A DNA stretch of 64,000 nt from Pseudomonas asturiensis (GTDB taxonomy: Bacteria > Pseudomonadota > Gammaproteobacteria > Pseudomonadales > Pseudomonadaceae). Positions 31,953-41,759 of this stretch are shown in pieces (within the stretch, counting starts at the first letter, position 1; the number at the start of each line of letters is the position of its first letter). A program made the position numbers and the translations under genes. The notes beneath the pieces were generated by a model. The model had not been told where the DNA came from. It did not search any database and saw only the letters and a list, made by a program, of their open reading frames with translations. Where the stretch lies: NCBI RefSeq assembly GCF_900143095.1, contig NZ_FRDA01000014.1, forward strand, positions 62,001 through 126,000, read 5' to 3'.

Positions 31953-34900
31953 ATGACCGACGAATCGCCTTCCATCGACCAACTCCTGAAAAACCTTGAT
32001 CAAGCGATGATCGGCGAACGCCATCGTCTGCGTCGCCAGTTGCACGAGCTGCGCAAGAAGCCTGACGAGGCGAAGCTGGCGCAGTGGGTGACGCGGGTTC
32101 AGGCGTCCTGTGCGCAGGTGACGGCGCGGCGCGAGAGCGTGCCGACGATTCGCTATGACGACAACCTGCCTATCGCCGCCAAGCGTGACGAAATCAAGGA
32201 GGCGTTGCTCAAGCATCAGGTGCTCATCATCGCGGGCGAAACAGGGTCGGGTAAAACCACCCAGTTGCCGAAGATCTGCCTGGAAATTGGCCGTGGCCAA
32301 CATGGCCTGATCGGCCACACGCAACCGCGTCGAATCGCGGCACGCAGTGTGGCGAGCCGGGTGGCGGACGAACTCGCCACGCCACTGGGTGCTTTGGTCG
32401 GTTATCAGGTGCGCTTCGAAGACCAGAGCGACAGCAACACACTGATCAAGCTGATGACGGACGGGATCCTGCTGGCTGAAACCCAGCACGACCGTTTCCT
32501 TGAGCGCTACGACACGATCATCGTCGATGAAGCCCATGAACGCAGCCTTAACATCGACTTCCTGCTGGGTTACCTGAAAACCCTGCTGCCGCGTCGTCCG
32601 GATCTGAAAGTCATCATTACCTCCGCGACCATCGACTTGCAGCGCTTTTCCGAGCATTTCAATGACGCACCGATCATCGAAGTATCGGGCCGCACCTTCC
32701 CGGTCGACACCTGGTATCGGCCGCTGACCAGCGAGCAGGACGAAGAGGGCAACAGCGTTGAAGAAGACCTGACCGTCGATCAGGCCATTCTGGCCACGCT
32801 GGATGAATTGGCTGCCTTCGAGCGCAGCGAGCGCAAAGGCCCGGGCGACGTACTGGTGTTCCTGCCCGGCGAGCGCGAGATTCGTGACGCCGCTGAAATG
32901 CTGCGCAAGGCGCAGCTTAAACACACTGAAATTCTGCCGTTGTACGCACGCCTGTCGCCTGCCGAGCAGCAACGGATTTTCCAGTCCCATCCAGGACGTC
33001 GTGTGGTACTGGCGACCAACGTGGCCGAAACTTCGCTGACCGTGCCGGGCATTCGCTACGTGATCGATACCGGTACGGCGCGTATCAGCCGTTACAGCTA
33101 CCGCGCCAAGGTCCAGCGTCTGCCCATCGAGGCGGTTTCCCAGGCCAGCGCCAATCAGCGCAAAGGCCGTTGCGGGCGCGTCGAGCCGGGCCTGTGTGTG
33201 CGGCTGTACAGCGAAGAAGATTTCAACGCTCGACCTGAATTCACTGATCCCGAAATACTGCGCACCAACCTGGCGGCAGTCATTCTGCAGATGCTGCACC
33301 TGCGTCTGGGCGAGATCACTGACTTCCCGTTTATCGAGCCGCCGGATGGCAAGGCCATCAGTGACGGTTTCAACCTGTTGCAGGAGCTGTCGGCAGTCAA
33401 TCGCGAGAATCAGCTGACGCCGCTGGGCCGCCAGCTGGCGCGCTTGCCGGTGGACCCGCGCATGGGGCGCATGCTGCTGGAAGCTGCCAGACAGGGCAGC
33501 CTGCAGGAAGTGCTGATCGTGGCCAGTGCGATGTCGGTGCAGGACGTGCGCGAGCGCCCGCCCGAGCGTCAGCAGGCCGCCGATCAGGCCCACGCGCAGT
33601 GGAAGGATGCCGATTCGGACTTCGCCGGACTGGTCAACCTGTGGCGCGGTTTTGAGGAGCAGCGCCAGGCGCTGACCGCCAGTCCGCTGCGCAACTGGTG
33701 TCGCCGCAACTTCCTCAATTACCTGCGCCTGCGCGAATGGCGTGATTCCCATCGACAACTGAGCCTGATCTGCCGTGACCTGCAACTGACAGTCAACAAG
33801 GAGCCTGCGGATTATCCAAAATTCCACAAGGCGATTCTGTCCGGCCTGCTGAGCCAGATCGGCCAGAAAGCCGACGAGGGCGACTACCTGGGGGCGCGGC
33901 AGCGGCGCTTCTGGATCCATCCGTCATCCGGGCTGGGCAAGAAGCGTCCGCAATGGCTGATGACCGCCGAGCTGGTCGAGACCACCAAGCTCTACGCGCG
34001 CATGGTCGCCAAGATCGATGCCGACTGGATCGAGCCGCTGGCCGGACACTTGATCAAGAAGAACCATTTCGAGCCGCACTGGGAGAAGAAGCGCGGGCAG
34101 GTCGTGGCGTTTGAACAGATCACCCTGTTCGGCCTGATCGTGGTCGGTCGTCGTCCGGTGCATTTCGGCCCGATCGATCCGGTGGTGTCGCGCGAACTGT
34201 TCATCCGCGAGGGGCTGGTACGCGGCGATATCCTGTCTCGCGCCAAGTGCCTGAGCGCCAACACGCGTCTGCTGGAACAGCTCGACGAACTCGAGGCCAA
34301 GGCACGCCGTCGCGACATTCTGGCTGACGAAGACACGCTTTACAGTTTTTACGAAGCACGCATTCCGGCCGAGATTCACCAGACTGCGACGTTCGACAGC
34401 TGGTACAAGACCGAGAGCCAGAAGAACCCGCAATTGCTGATCATGCGCGAAGAAGACGTGCTGGCGCGCGAGGCCAGCGAAGTCACTGCCGCGCAGTACC
34501 CGGACACCTTGCGTCTGGGCGAGTTGAGCCTTTCGCTGACCTACCACTTCGAACCCAATCACCCCCGTGACGGCGTGACATTGCGCGTGCCTGCGCCCCT
34601 GTTGCTTTCGCTGCCCGCCGAGCGCCTGGAATGGCTGGTGCCGGGGCTGCTGGAAACCAAGTGCATCGCGCTGGTCCGCAGCCTGCCCAAGGCCGTGCGC
34701 AAGAATTTCGTGCCGGTGCCGGATTTCATCAAGGCTGCGCTGCAGCGCATCACCTTTGGCGAAGGTTCGCTGACTGAAGCGCTGGGCCGTGAACTGCTGC
34801 GCATGACCGGCGCAAGGGTGACTGACGAGGCATGGGAAGAGGCGACCCATCAGCTTGAAAGCCACCTGAAGATGAACCTGGAAATCGTCGACGGCAGCGG

Positions 34901-35864
34901 CAAGTTCCTTGGCGAAGGCCGCGATCTGGATGAGCTGACCGCGCGATTTGCCGAAGCCAGTCAGGCCGCACTTGCCGTCCCGCAGACCGCAAAAAGCCAG
35001 CAGCCGGTCGAGGCCAAGGTCTTCGCCCCGGTGGCGCAAAAGACCCAGCAGAACATCGCCGGCCTGTCGATGACGGTGTACCCGGCGCTGGTCGAAGAGG
35101 GTGGCACGGTCAAGGAAGGCCGCTTCTCGACGCAGGCCGAGGCCGAGTATCAGCATCGCCGTGCTCTGCAACGTCTGTTGTTGCAACAGTTGGCCGAGCC
35201 CGCGAAGTTTCTGCGCAGCAAGCTGCCGGGGCAGACCGAACTGGCGCTGCTGCATCGCGAGCTGGGTCGTGTCGATGCGCTGATTGAAGACATTCTGTTG
35301 GCCAGCCTCGACAGCTGCATACTGGAAGGCGAAGCCGAACTGCCGCGTGATGGCGCAGGGCTGTTGTCACTGGCCGAACGCAAACGCGCCGACTGGACCG
35401 GTCACGCCGAGCGCCTGGCGAAGCTGACCCTGGAAATCCTCACGCTGTGGCACGGTTTGCAGAAGCGCTTCAAGGGCAAGATCGATCTGGCCCAAGCCGT
35501 CGCCCTCAATGACATCAAGGCGCAGCTCGGCAATCTGGTCTATCCGGGCTTCGTGCGGGAAACACCGGCGCAGTGGCTCAAAGAGCTGCCGCGTTACCTG
35601 AAAGCCATCGAGATGCGCCTGGAAAAACTGCCGGGTCAGGTCCAGAAGGATCGGGTCTGGAGCATCGAGCTGGCAGGCCTGTGGGCGCAGTTTCAGGCGC
35701 GAGCCGACAAACACCGCCAGGAAGGCAAGCGTGACCCGGAGCTGGCAGTCTATCGTTGGTGGATGGAAGAGTACCGGGTGTCGCTTTTCGCTCAGCAGCT
35801 GGGCACGAAAATGCCGGTGTCCGACAAGCGGTTGAGCAAGCAGTGGAGTCTGGTGGAGGGCTGA
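31953..35864 (+). CDS. hrpA: DEAH-box ATP-dependent RNA helicase HrpA
   Basis: Starting at ATG 31953 the protein has 1303 residues, the same size as E. coli HrpA (1300). It has Walker A GETGSGKTTQ, DEAHERSLN, TSATID, the lobe-2 motif ATNVAETSLTVPGIRYVIDTG and QRKGRCGRVEPG, then the helicase-associated and OB-fold regions and the long C-terminal extension unique to HrpA. Known work in E. coli links HrpA to rescue of stalled ribosomes and fimbrial mRNA processing. The name must not be confused with the HrpA type III pilin of P. syringae. An in-frame upstream extension of 59 residues has low-quality sequence and was not used. Confidence 0.95.
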   Translation: MTDESPSIDQLLKNLDQAMIGERHRLRRQLHELRKKPDEAKLAQWVTRVQASCAQVTARRESVPTIRYDDNLPIAAKRDEIKEALLKHQVLIIAGETGSGKTTQLPKICLEIGRGQHGLIGHTQPRRIAARSVASRVADELATPLGALVGYQVRFEDQSDSNTLIKLMTDGILLAETQHDRFLERYDTIIVDEAHERSLNIDFLLGYLKTLLPRRPDLKVIITSATIDLQRFSEHFNDAPIIEVSGRTFPVDTWYRPLTSEQDEEGNSVEEDLTVDQAILATLDELAAFERSERKGPGDVLVFLPGEREIRDAAEMLRKAQLKHTEILPLYARLSPAEQQRIFQSHPGRRVVLATNVAETSLTVPGIRYVIDTGTARISRYSYRAKVQRLPIEAVSQASANQRKGRCGRVEPGLCVRLYSEEDFNARPEFTDPEILRTNLAAVILQMLHLRLGEITDFPFIEPPDGKAISDGFNLLQELSAVNRENQLTPLGRQLARLPVDPRMGRMLLEAARQGSLQEVLIVASAMSVQDVRERPPERQQAADQAHAQWKDADSDFAGLVNLWRGFEEQRQALTASPLRNWCRRNFLNYLRLREWRDSHRQLSLICRDLQLTVNKEPADYPKFHKAILSGLLSQIGQKADEGDYLGARQRRFWIHPSSGLGKKRPQWLMTAELVETTKLYARMVAKIDADWIEPLAGHLIKKNHFEPHWEKKRGQVVAFEQITLFGLIVVGRRPVHFGPIDPVVSRELFIREGLVRGDILSRAKCLSANTRLLEQLDELEAKARRRDILADEDTLYSFYEARIPAEIHQTATFDSWYKTESQKNPQLLIMREEDVLAREASEVTAAQYPDTLRLGELSLSLTYHFEPNHPRDGVTLRVPAPLLLSLPAERLEWLVPGLLETKCIALVRSLPKAVRKNFVPVPDFIKAALQRITFGEGSLTEALGRELLRMTGARVTDEAWEEATHQLESHLKMNLEIVDGSGKFLGEGRDLDELTARFAEASQAALAVPQTAKSQQPVEAKVFAPVAQKTQQNIAGLSMTVYPALVEEGGTVKEGRFSTQAEAEYQHRRALQRLLLQQLAEPAKFLRSKLPGQTELALLHRELGRVDALIEDILLASLDSCILEGEAELPRDGAGLLSLAERKRADWTGHAERLAKLTLEILTLWHGLQKRFKGKIDLAQAVALNDIKAQLGNLVYPGFVRETPAQWLKELPRYLKAIEMRLEKLPGQVQKDRVWSIELAGLWAQFQARADKHRQEGKRDPELAVYRWWMEEYRVSLFAQQLGTKMPVSDKRLSKQWSLVEG

Positions 35865-35933
35865 GGTCGGGCCTGAGGTCTTGTTGCAAGACCGTCCGTG
35901 CGGTTCTCGCGGACAACGGCGAGACGGATCTCT

Positions 35934-35953
35934 GGGCCAAGGCTCCTTGGCCC
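35934..35953. other. Stem-loop downstream of hrpA
   Basis: GGGCCAAGG-CT-CCTTGGCCC is a perfect 9-base inverted repeat 69 bases after the hrpA stop. It has no T-run; it may mark the 3' end of the transcript. The rest of the 290-base gap up to the FabH-like gene shows no gene. Confidence 0.5.
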
Positions 35954-36154
35954 GATAGCGCTAAAACCGGGCGCTGTGGCACACTTCGCGTCTGTTTTAG
36001 TCTGCCTGGACGCGGCTTGAGCTGCGCCCGCTCTGATTCACGCATGCATGATTTATATACGCATTGGTACGCCGGTCCCTGAAACGTCGTGGGTCGCTGC
36101 GTACCGTGCCTTGGCAGGCCAATACCTGCGACCTTCAATAAGAGAGGAACGACC

Positions 36155-37276
36155 GTGCACAACGTCGTCATCAGTGGCACAGGCCTGTACACGCCGGCCG
36201 ACAGCATTTCCAATGAAGAGCTGGTGCAGTCTTTCAATGCCTACGTCTCCCGGTTCAACCAGGACAACGCAGCAGCCATCGAACGCGGCGAAGTCGAGGC
36301 GCTGACTGAGTCCAGCGCAGCGTTCATCGAGAAGGCGTCGGGCATCAAGAGCCGCTTTGTGATGGACAAGCAGGGTATCCTCGACCCACAGCGCATGAAG
36401 CCGAACCTGCCGGAGCGCAGCAACGAGCAGTGGTCGATCCTCTGCGAGATGGGCGTCGCGGCCGCCAGGCAGGCGCTGGAACGTGCGGGCAAGACAGCCG
36501 CCGACATCGATGGCGTCATTGTCGCCTGTTCCAATCTGCAACGTGCCTACCCGGCGATCTCCATCGAGATCCAGCAAGCGCTGGGCATTGCAGGCTATGG
36601 CTTTGACATGAACGTGGCCTGTTCGTCGGCCACCTTCGGCATTCAGAACGCCTGCAACAGCGTACAACTGGGTCAGGCCCGCGCCATTCTGGTCGTCAGC
36701 CCGGAGATTTGTACCGCACACCTGAACTTTCGTGATCGCGACAGCCACTTCATCTTTGGTGACGGCGCTACCGCGGTGGTGGTGGAGCGTGCCGATCTGG
36801 CCACCTCGCCTTACCAGTTCGATATCGTCAGCACTCGTCTGTTGACCACGTTCTCCAACAACATCCGCAACAACTTCGGCTTCCTCAACCGCACCTCTGA
36901 CGAGGGCGAGGGCGCGCCGGACAAGCTGTTCGTGCAGGAAGGCCGCAAGGTGTTCCGCGAGGTCTGCCCGATGGTGGCGGAGCTGGTCGGCGCGCACCTG
37001 GACGACAACGGTCTGAACGTCAGCGATGTGCAGCGCTTCTGGCTGCATCAGGCCAACCTGAGCATGAACCACCTGATCGTCAAGAAATTACTGGGTCGCG
37101 ATGCGACGGTTGAAGAAGCGCCGGTGATCCTCGACACCTACGCCAACACCAGTTCGGCGGGGTCGGTCATTGCGTTCCACACCTATCAGGACGACTTGCC
37201 AAAAGGTGCGTTGGGCGTGCTGAGTTCGTTCGGTGCGGGCTATTCGATTGGCAGCGTGATCCTGCGCAAACGTTAA
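36155..37276 (+). CDS. Beta-ketoacyl-ACP synthase III-like enzyme (PA3286-like)
   Basis: The start is GTG 36155 with AGGAA 7 bases upstream. The 373-residue thiolase-fold protein has the triad C156 (VACSSATFG), H298 (FWLHQANLSMN) and N331 (TYANTSSAGS). It is longer than housekeeping FabH (about 317) and has an insert around 28-60. PA3286 in P. aeruginosa has been described as using octanoyl-CoA to feed beta-oxidation products straight into fatty-acid synthesis. The location near fadD1/fadD2 fits such a role, but chain preference cannot be read from the sequence. Confidence 0.87.
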   Translation: MHNVVISGTGLYTPADSISNEELVQSFNAYVSRFNQDNAAAIERGEVEALTESSAAFIEKASGIKSRFVMDKQGILDPQRMKPNLPERSNEQWSILCEMGVAAARQALERAGKTAADIDGVIVACSNLQRAYPAISIEIQQALGIAGYGFDMNVACSSATFGIQNACNSVQLGQARAILVVSPEICTAHLNFRDRDSHFIFGDGATAVVVERADLATSPYQFDIVSTRLLTTFSNNIRNNFGFLNRTSDEGEGAPDKLFVQEGRKVFREVCPMVAELVGAHLDDNGLNVSDVQRFWLHQANLSMNHLIVKKLLGRDATVEEAPVILDTYANTSSAGSVIAFHTYQDDLPKGALGVLSSFGAGYSIGSVILRKR

Positions 37277-37421
37277 TCAGACAGGCGGCCGGCAGCTTGC
37301 CCAAGAGATGTCGGCCTGCCGGTTGAATGTCCTGATGCAGTACGGTCGTCGATTCACCAGCGTTTACATTCCCCCTCGATGAGTGATACTCGTCGCACGT
37401 TTACCCACCGAGGAAACCTGC

Positions 37422-38546
37422 ATGCCGGTCCATGTCGTCGATAGCCTGAGCACCGTCGCGCCCGCCCAGTGGGACGCGCTGGTGCCGGGTAATCAGCCGT
37501 TTCTGCGCCACGCCTTCCTAACCTCACTGGAAGACAGCGGCAGCCTGGGTCCGCGTTCCGGTTGGCGTGCCGAACACATCCTGCACTATGAAAACGAACA
37601 GCTGGTTGCCGCGCTTCCCGCCTATCGGAAATGGCATTCCTACGGAGAGTACGTGTTCGACCACGCCTGGGCCGATGCTTGCCGCCGCGCAGGTATCGCG
37701 TATTACCCCAAGCTGTTGGTGGCCGTACCGTTCAGTCCGGTCGGCGGTTCGCGCATTCTGTCTGTCACGCCGCAAGGCGCCTCGGAGCTGTTGGGCGAAC
37801 TGCCGGCCTACCTGCAGAGTGAGGGCCTGTCGAGCGCTCACGTGAACTTTACCGATCCTGCTGCCGATGCGGTGCTTGAGGGCCAGCCTGGCTGGCTGTC
37901 GCGCATCGGGTGTCAGTTTCACTGGCACAACCGCGGCTATCGGGACTTTCAGGACTTTCTGGACGCGTTGAGCTCACGCAAGCGCAAACAGATGCGCAAG
38001 GAGCGCGAGCAGGTTGCCGGGCAGGGCATCGTCTTCGAATGGCTCGAAGGACGGCAGATGAGCGAAGTGCTGTGGGACTTCGTCTACGCCTGCTACTCCA
38101 ATACCTATGAAATTCGTGGGCAGGCGCCTTACCTGACCCGCGAATTCTTCAGCCTGCTGGCCGAGCGCATGCCCGAGTCAATCAGGGTAGTAATGGCGTT
38201 GCAGGGCTCACGCCCGGTGGCGATGGCCTTCAGTCTGATCGGTGATGACAGCTTTTACGGCCGTTACTGGGGATGTCTGGCCGAATTCGATCGTCTGCAC
38301 TTTGAGACCTGCTTTTATCAGGGCATGGACTATGCGATTGCCAACGGCCTGCAACGTTTCGACGCAGGTGCCCAAGGCGAGCACAAGCTGATCCGCGGCT
38401 TCGAGCCGCAGATCACCCGGTCATGGCATTACCTGATGCATCCCGGCTTGAAAGACGCCGTGAGCGAATTTCTTGAGCAAGAGCGGGTTGGCGTGATGGC
38501 GTATTCCGAGGAAGCACGCACGGCGCTGCCTTATCGGCAGGCTTGA
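37422..38546 (+). CDS. GNAT-type N-acyltransferase of the DUF482 family
   Basis: The 374-residue product starts at ATG 37422, with AGGAA 7 bases upstream. It shows the family features QWDALVPGNQPFLRHAFL near the N-terminus, a central RKRKQMRKEREQ basic helix, and a C-terminal acyltransferase half with GRYWGCLAEFDRLHFETCFYQGMDYAI and AQGEHKLIRGFEPQ. These belong to DUF482/COG3146, a FemAB-like group with two GNAT folds. The acceptor is unknown. The gap from the ketoacyl synthase gene is 145 bases on the same strand. Confidence 0.82.
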   Translation: MPVHVVDSLSTVAPAQWDALVPGNQPFLRHAFLTSLEDSGSLGPRSGWRAEHILHYENEQLVAALPAYRKWHSYGEYVFDHAWADACRRAGIAYYPKLLVAVPFSPVGGSRILSVTPQGASELLGELPAYLQSEGLSSAHVNFTDPAADAVLEGQPGWLSRIGCQFHWHNRGYRDFQDFLDALSSRKRKQMRKEREQVAGQGIVFEWLEGRQMSEVLWDFVYACYSNTYEIRGQAPYLTREFFSLLAERMPESIRVVMALQGSRPVAMAFSLIGDDSFYGRYWGCLAEFDRLHFETCFYQGMDYAIANGLQRFDAGAQGEHKLIRGFEPQITRSWHYLMHPGLKDAVSEFLEQERVGVMAYSEEARTALPYRQA

Positions 38547-38564
38547 GTCCGGCTGAACGCATAA

Positions 38565-39119
38565 GGCGGCTTGCCGGCGATGGCGTCAGTTCAGTCAGCG
38601 ATGTGTCGCTTCAGAAAAAGCATCGCCGGCAAGCCGCCTCCCACAGTCTGTTGGTTGCCGCGAGACTTGTGTATAGCGATGAGCACACGTCTGGAAGACG
38701 CGCAAAACGGGGCGGAAACGAAAGTGTCTGACTGAATGCCGCCTCCCACAGTCAGTTGGTTGCCGCAAGACTTGGGTATAGCGATGAGCACAGGTCTGGG
38801 AGACGCGCAAAACGGGGCCACAAGGAAAGTGCCTGACTGAATGCAGTCCCCGTGGTAGGCGGCTTGCCGGCGATGGCGTCGGTTCAGTCAGCGATGTGTC
38901 GCTTGAGAAAAAGCATCGCCGGCAAGCCGCCTTCCACAGTCTGTTGATTGCCGCGAGACTTGGGTATAGCGATGAGCACACGTCTGGAGGACGCGTGAAA
39001 CGAGGCGACGAGGAGAGTCTCTGACTGAATGCAGTCCCCGTGGGAGGCGGCTTGCCGGCGATGGCGTCAGTTCAGTCAGCGATGTGTCGCTTCAGAAAAA
39101 GCATCGCCGGCAAGCCGCC
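38565..39119. repeat. Tandem array of REP palindrome pairs with repeated spacers
   Basis: The 18-base unit GGCGGCTTGCCGGCGATG and its inverted copy CATCGCCGGCAAGCCGCC occur as three full pairs: 38565-38582 with 38621-38638, 38858-38875 with 38914-38931, and 39046-39063 with 39102-39119. A ~38-base loop between the arms is also conserved. The ~100-base spacers (GTTGGTTGCCGCGAGACTTG to GACTGAATGC) are repeated three times. A fourth pair seems to have been deleted at 38739-38752, where only GCCGCCTCCCACAG is left. The array fills the 614-base gap between the DUF482 gene and the convergent ABC gene. Confidence 0.93.
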
Positions 39120-39160
39120 TCCCACAGTCCGTTGGCTGCAGCACGGCTTGCGTATAACCC

Positions 39161-40993
39161 TCAATCCACGCCCACAAATCCGCCCGTCTGGTGCTGCCAC
39201 AAGCGTGCGTATAGCCCGCCATGGGCCAGCAGTTCGGCGTGGGTGCCGGTTTCGGCGATCTGGCCTTTTTCCAGCACCACCAGCCGGTCCATGCGTGCGA
39301 TGGTCGAGAGGCGGTGGGCGATGGCGATGACGGTTTTGCCTTGCATCAGGGTTTCGAGGCTTTCCTGAATCGCGGCTTCGACTTCCGAGTCCAGCGCCGA
39401 GGTCGCTTCGTCCATGATCAGGATCGGCGCGTCCTTGAGCAATACGCGGGTGATCGCGATGCGCTGGCGCTGGCCACCGGACAGCTTGACCCCTCGCTCG
39501 CCGACGTGCGCATCGAAGCCTGTGCGGCCTTCGGAGTCCGACAGCAGCGGGATGAACTCGTCGGCGCGGGCCTTGCGAATCGCTTCCCACAATTGTGCGT
39601 CCGTCGCGCCTGGGTTGCCGTACAGCAGGTTGTCGCGAATCGAGCGGTGCAGCAGCGACGTGTCCTGGGTGATCATGCCGATCTGCGCGCGCAGGCTTTC
39701 CTGGGTAACGTCGGAAATGTCCTGTTCGTCGATCAAAATTCTGCCGCCCTGTACGTCGTACATGCGCAACAACAGGTTGACCAGCGTTGACTTGCCCGCA
39801 CCTGAAGGACCAATCAAGCCAATTTTCTCACCCGGTTTTATATCCAGGTTCAGGTTGTGAATGATCCCGTTGCCATTGCCGTAGTGAAAATCGACGCCGT
39901 CGAATTTCACGCCGCCATTGGCAATTTTTAGCGGCTGCGCGTTCGGTTTGTCGTTGACCGAGACCGGTTGCGAGATGCTTTGCAGACCATCCTGTACGGT
40001 GCCGATGTTTTCGAAGATGCCGTTCACCACCCACATGATCCAGCCGGACATGTTGACGATACGGATCACCAGGCCTGTGGCCAGCGCGATGGCGCCCACC
40101 GAAATCAGCGACTGCGTCCACAACCACAGTGCGAGGCCTGTAGTGGTGACGATCAGAATGCCGTTCATCGTGGTGATGGTGGTGTCCATCGAGGTTACGA
40201 CGCGTCCGGCCAGCTGGCTTTTCTCGGTGTGGTCACGCATGGCTTCGCGCGCGTACTGTTGCTCGAAGTTGGTGTGGGCGAACAGTTTGAGCGTGGTGAT
40301 ATTGGTGTAACCGTCGACGATCCGGCCCATGAGCCTGGAGCGTGCGTCGGAGGAGTCCACCGAGCGCTGTTTGACCCTCGGCACGAAGTACATCAAGGCC
40401 AGGACAAAGACCAGAATCCAGGTGCCCAGCGGGATCATCAATCGCCAGTCGGCTTCGGCGAACAGCACCATGGCGCTGATCGCATAGATCAGTACATGCC
40501 AGAGTGCATCCACCGACTGCACTGCCGAATCACGCAGCGAGTTGCCGGTCTGCATGATGCGCTGGGCGATGCGTCCGGCGAAGTCGTTCTGGAAGAAGTT
40601 CACGCTCTGCTTGAGCACATAGCTGTGGTTCTGCCAGCGAATCAGGTTGGTCATGCCCGGGCTGATGGTCTGGTGCACCAGCAGGTCATGCAGGCCGACG
40701 AAGATCGGACGCAGCAGCAGGGTCACCACCACCATCCAGATCAGTTCCGGGCCGTGGAGGCTGAAGAATTCCTTGGGCGCAGTGGTCTGGGCCAGGTCGA
40801 TAATTCGGCTGAGGTAACTGAACAGTGCGACTTCGATCAGCGCGCCGATCAAGCCCACCACCAACAGCGCAGTGAACGTCGGCCATACCTGACGCAGGTA
40901 GTAGGTGTAGAACGCGAAAACAGTATTGGGCGGGGCAGCGGTAGGGGCGTCTTTGAAGATATCGATCAGTTTTTCAAAACGACGATAAAGCAT
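39161..40993 (-). CDS. ABC exporter, fused permease-ATPase (PA3228-like)
   Basis: The 610-residue half-transporter has a six-helix transmembrane domain (about 35-320) and an ATPase domain with Walker A GPSGAGKST, signature LSGGQRQR and Walker B ILIMDEATSALD, followed by the switch histidine in AIAHRLST. It should act as a homodimeric exporter in the inner membrane, in the MsbA/MdlB range. The PA3228 homologue has been linked to antibiotic tolerance in P. aeruginosa. The order ABC - ppiA - hydrolase - LysR matches PA3228-PA3225. The substrate is unknown. Confidence 0.88.
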   Translation of the reverse strand: MLYRRFEKLIDIFKDAPTAAPPNTVFAFYTYYLRQVWPTFTALLVVGLIGALIEVALFSYLSRIIDLAQTTAPKEFFSLHGPELIWMVVVTLLLRPIFVGLHDLLVHQTISPGMTNLIRWQNHSYVLKQSVNFFQNDFAGRIAQRIMQTGNSLRDSAVQSVDALWHVLIYAISAMVLFAEADWRLMIPLGTWILVFVLALMYFVPRVKQRSVDSSDARSRLMGRIVDGYTNITTLKLFAHTNFEQQYAREAMRDHTEKSQLAGRVVTSMDTTITTMNGILIVTTTGLALWLWTQSLISVGAIALATGLVIRIVNMSGWIMWVVNGIFENIGTVQDGLQSISQPVSVNDKPNAQPLKIANGGVKFDGVDFHYGNGNGIIHNLNLDIKPGEKIGLIGPSGAGKSTLVNLLLRMYDVQGGRILIDEQDISDVTQESLRAQIGMITQDTSLLHRSIRDNLLYGNPGATDAQLWEAIRKARADEFIPLLSDSEGRTGFDAHVGERGVKLSGGQRQRIAITRVLLKDAPILIMDEATSALDSEVEAAIQESLETLMQGKTVIAIAHRLSTIARMDRLVVLEKGQIAETGTHAELLAHGGLYARLWQHQTGGFVGVD

Positions 40994-41056
40994 TGGCTAT
41001 CACACCCACTTGGCGTGGGTTCTCCCTTCATAAGTAAAGGCTCTCCCGTCCGTACC

Positions 41057-41078
41057 GCGTGAAGCCTGAGCTTCACGC
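41057..41078. other. Stem-loop between ppiA and the ABC gene
   Basis: GCGTGAAGC-CTGA-GCTTCACGC is a perfect 9-base stem with a 4-base loop, 14 bases beyond the ppiA stop. A smaller CCCAC/GTGGG pair lies at 41004-41018. No U-run is present. Confidence 0.6.
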
Positions 41079-41092
41079 AGCGCAGCTTCCTG

Positions 41093-41656
41093 TCAGTTGA
41101 CGCGCTTGGCGGACTTGATCAGGATCGGGTCGTTTGGCACGTTCTGCATGCCTTTCTGGTTGCCGGTCTTTACGTTGACGATCTGGTCGACCACGTCCAT
41201 GCCCTTGACTACCTTGCCGAACACTGCGTAACCGTAGTCGCGGACGCCGTTATCGAGCATGGCATTGTCATTGGTATTGATGAAGAACTGGCTGGTGGCC
41301 GAATTCACGTCTGATGTACGTGCCATGGCGATGGTGCCACGCACGTTATGCAGTCCGTTCTGGGCTTCGTTCTTGATCGGGTTGTTGGCCTTCTTCTGGG
41401 CCATTTGCGGAGTAAAACCCCCACCCTGAATCATGAACCCCGGAATCACACGGTGAAAAATGGTGTTGGTGTAGAAGCCGCTGTCGACATAGCTCAGGAA
41501 GTTCTGGGTGCTGATCGGTGCCTTGGCGTCCGCCAGTTCGATTTCAATCTCACCGAAGCTGGTGTTGAGCACGACGTGAGTCGGCTTGTCCGGGGCGGCC
41601 ATCAGTTGGGCGGCGAACAGCACGGAGCAGGCGGCGAGGGCGATTTTTTTCAGCAT
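41093..41656 (-). CDS. ppiA: Periplasmic peptidyl-prolyl cis-trans isomerase A
   Basis: Starting at ATG 41656 the protein has 187 residues with a clear Sec signal (MLKKIALAACSVLFAAQLMA, cleaved before APDKP). The cyclophilin domain has FHRVIPGFMIQGGGF with the catalytic arginine, SQFFINTNDN and FGKVVKGMDVVDQI. Cyclophilins of this type speed proline isomerisation in exported proteins. A longer in-frame reading upstream would bury the signal peptide. AGGA lies about 10 bases upstream. It is 103 bases downstream of the hydrolase gene. Confidence 0.94.
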   Translation of the reverse strand: MLKKIALAACSVLFAAQLMAAPDKPTHVVLNTSFGEIEIELADAKAPISTQNFLSYVDSGFYTNTIFHRVIPGFMIQGGGFTPQMAQKKANNPIKNEAQNGLHNVRGTIAMARTSDVNSATSQFFINTNDNAMLDNGVRDYGYAVFGKVVKGMDVVDQIVNVKTGNQKGMQNVPNDPILIKSAKRVN

Positions 41657-41759
41657 GAGCAACAGGTCCTTCAATAGAGATATCGACTGTGGCCGGCAAG
41701 GTAACCACGTTTGGCTTTTTTTGCCCAGCGTGATCAAGAGGTGTATGCGGTTGCGTTTT

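Noticed and set aside
31929..33920. Minus-strand frame of 663 codons opposite hrpA
   Set aside because: Antisense shadow of the helicase gene; composition is rich in Gln, Arg and His as expected for a mirror frame.
31953..35864. Type III pilin HrpA
   Set aside because: The shared name is accidental. The product is a 1303-residue DEAH helicase, whereas the pilin is a protein of about 11 kDa.
38555..39140. CRISPR array (regularly spaced repeats)
   Set aside because: Both the repeats and the spacers are repeated, the repeats are inverted REP pairs, and no cas gene is present.
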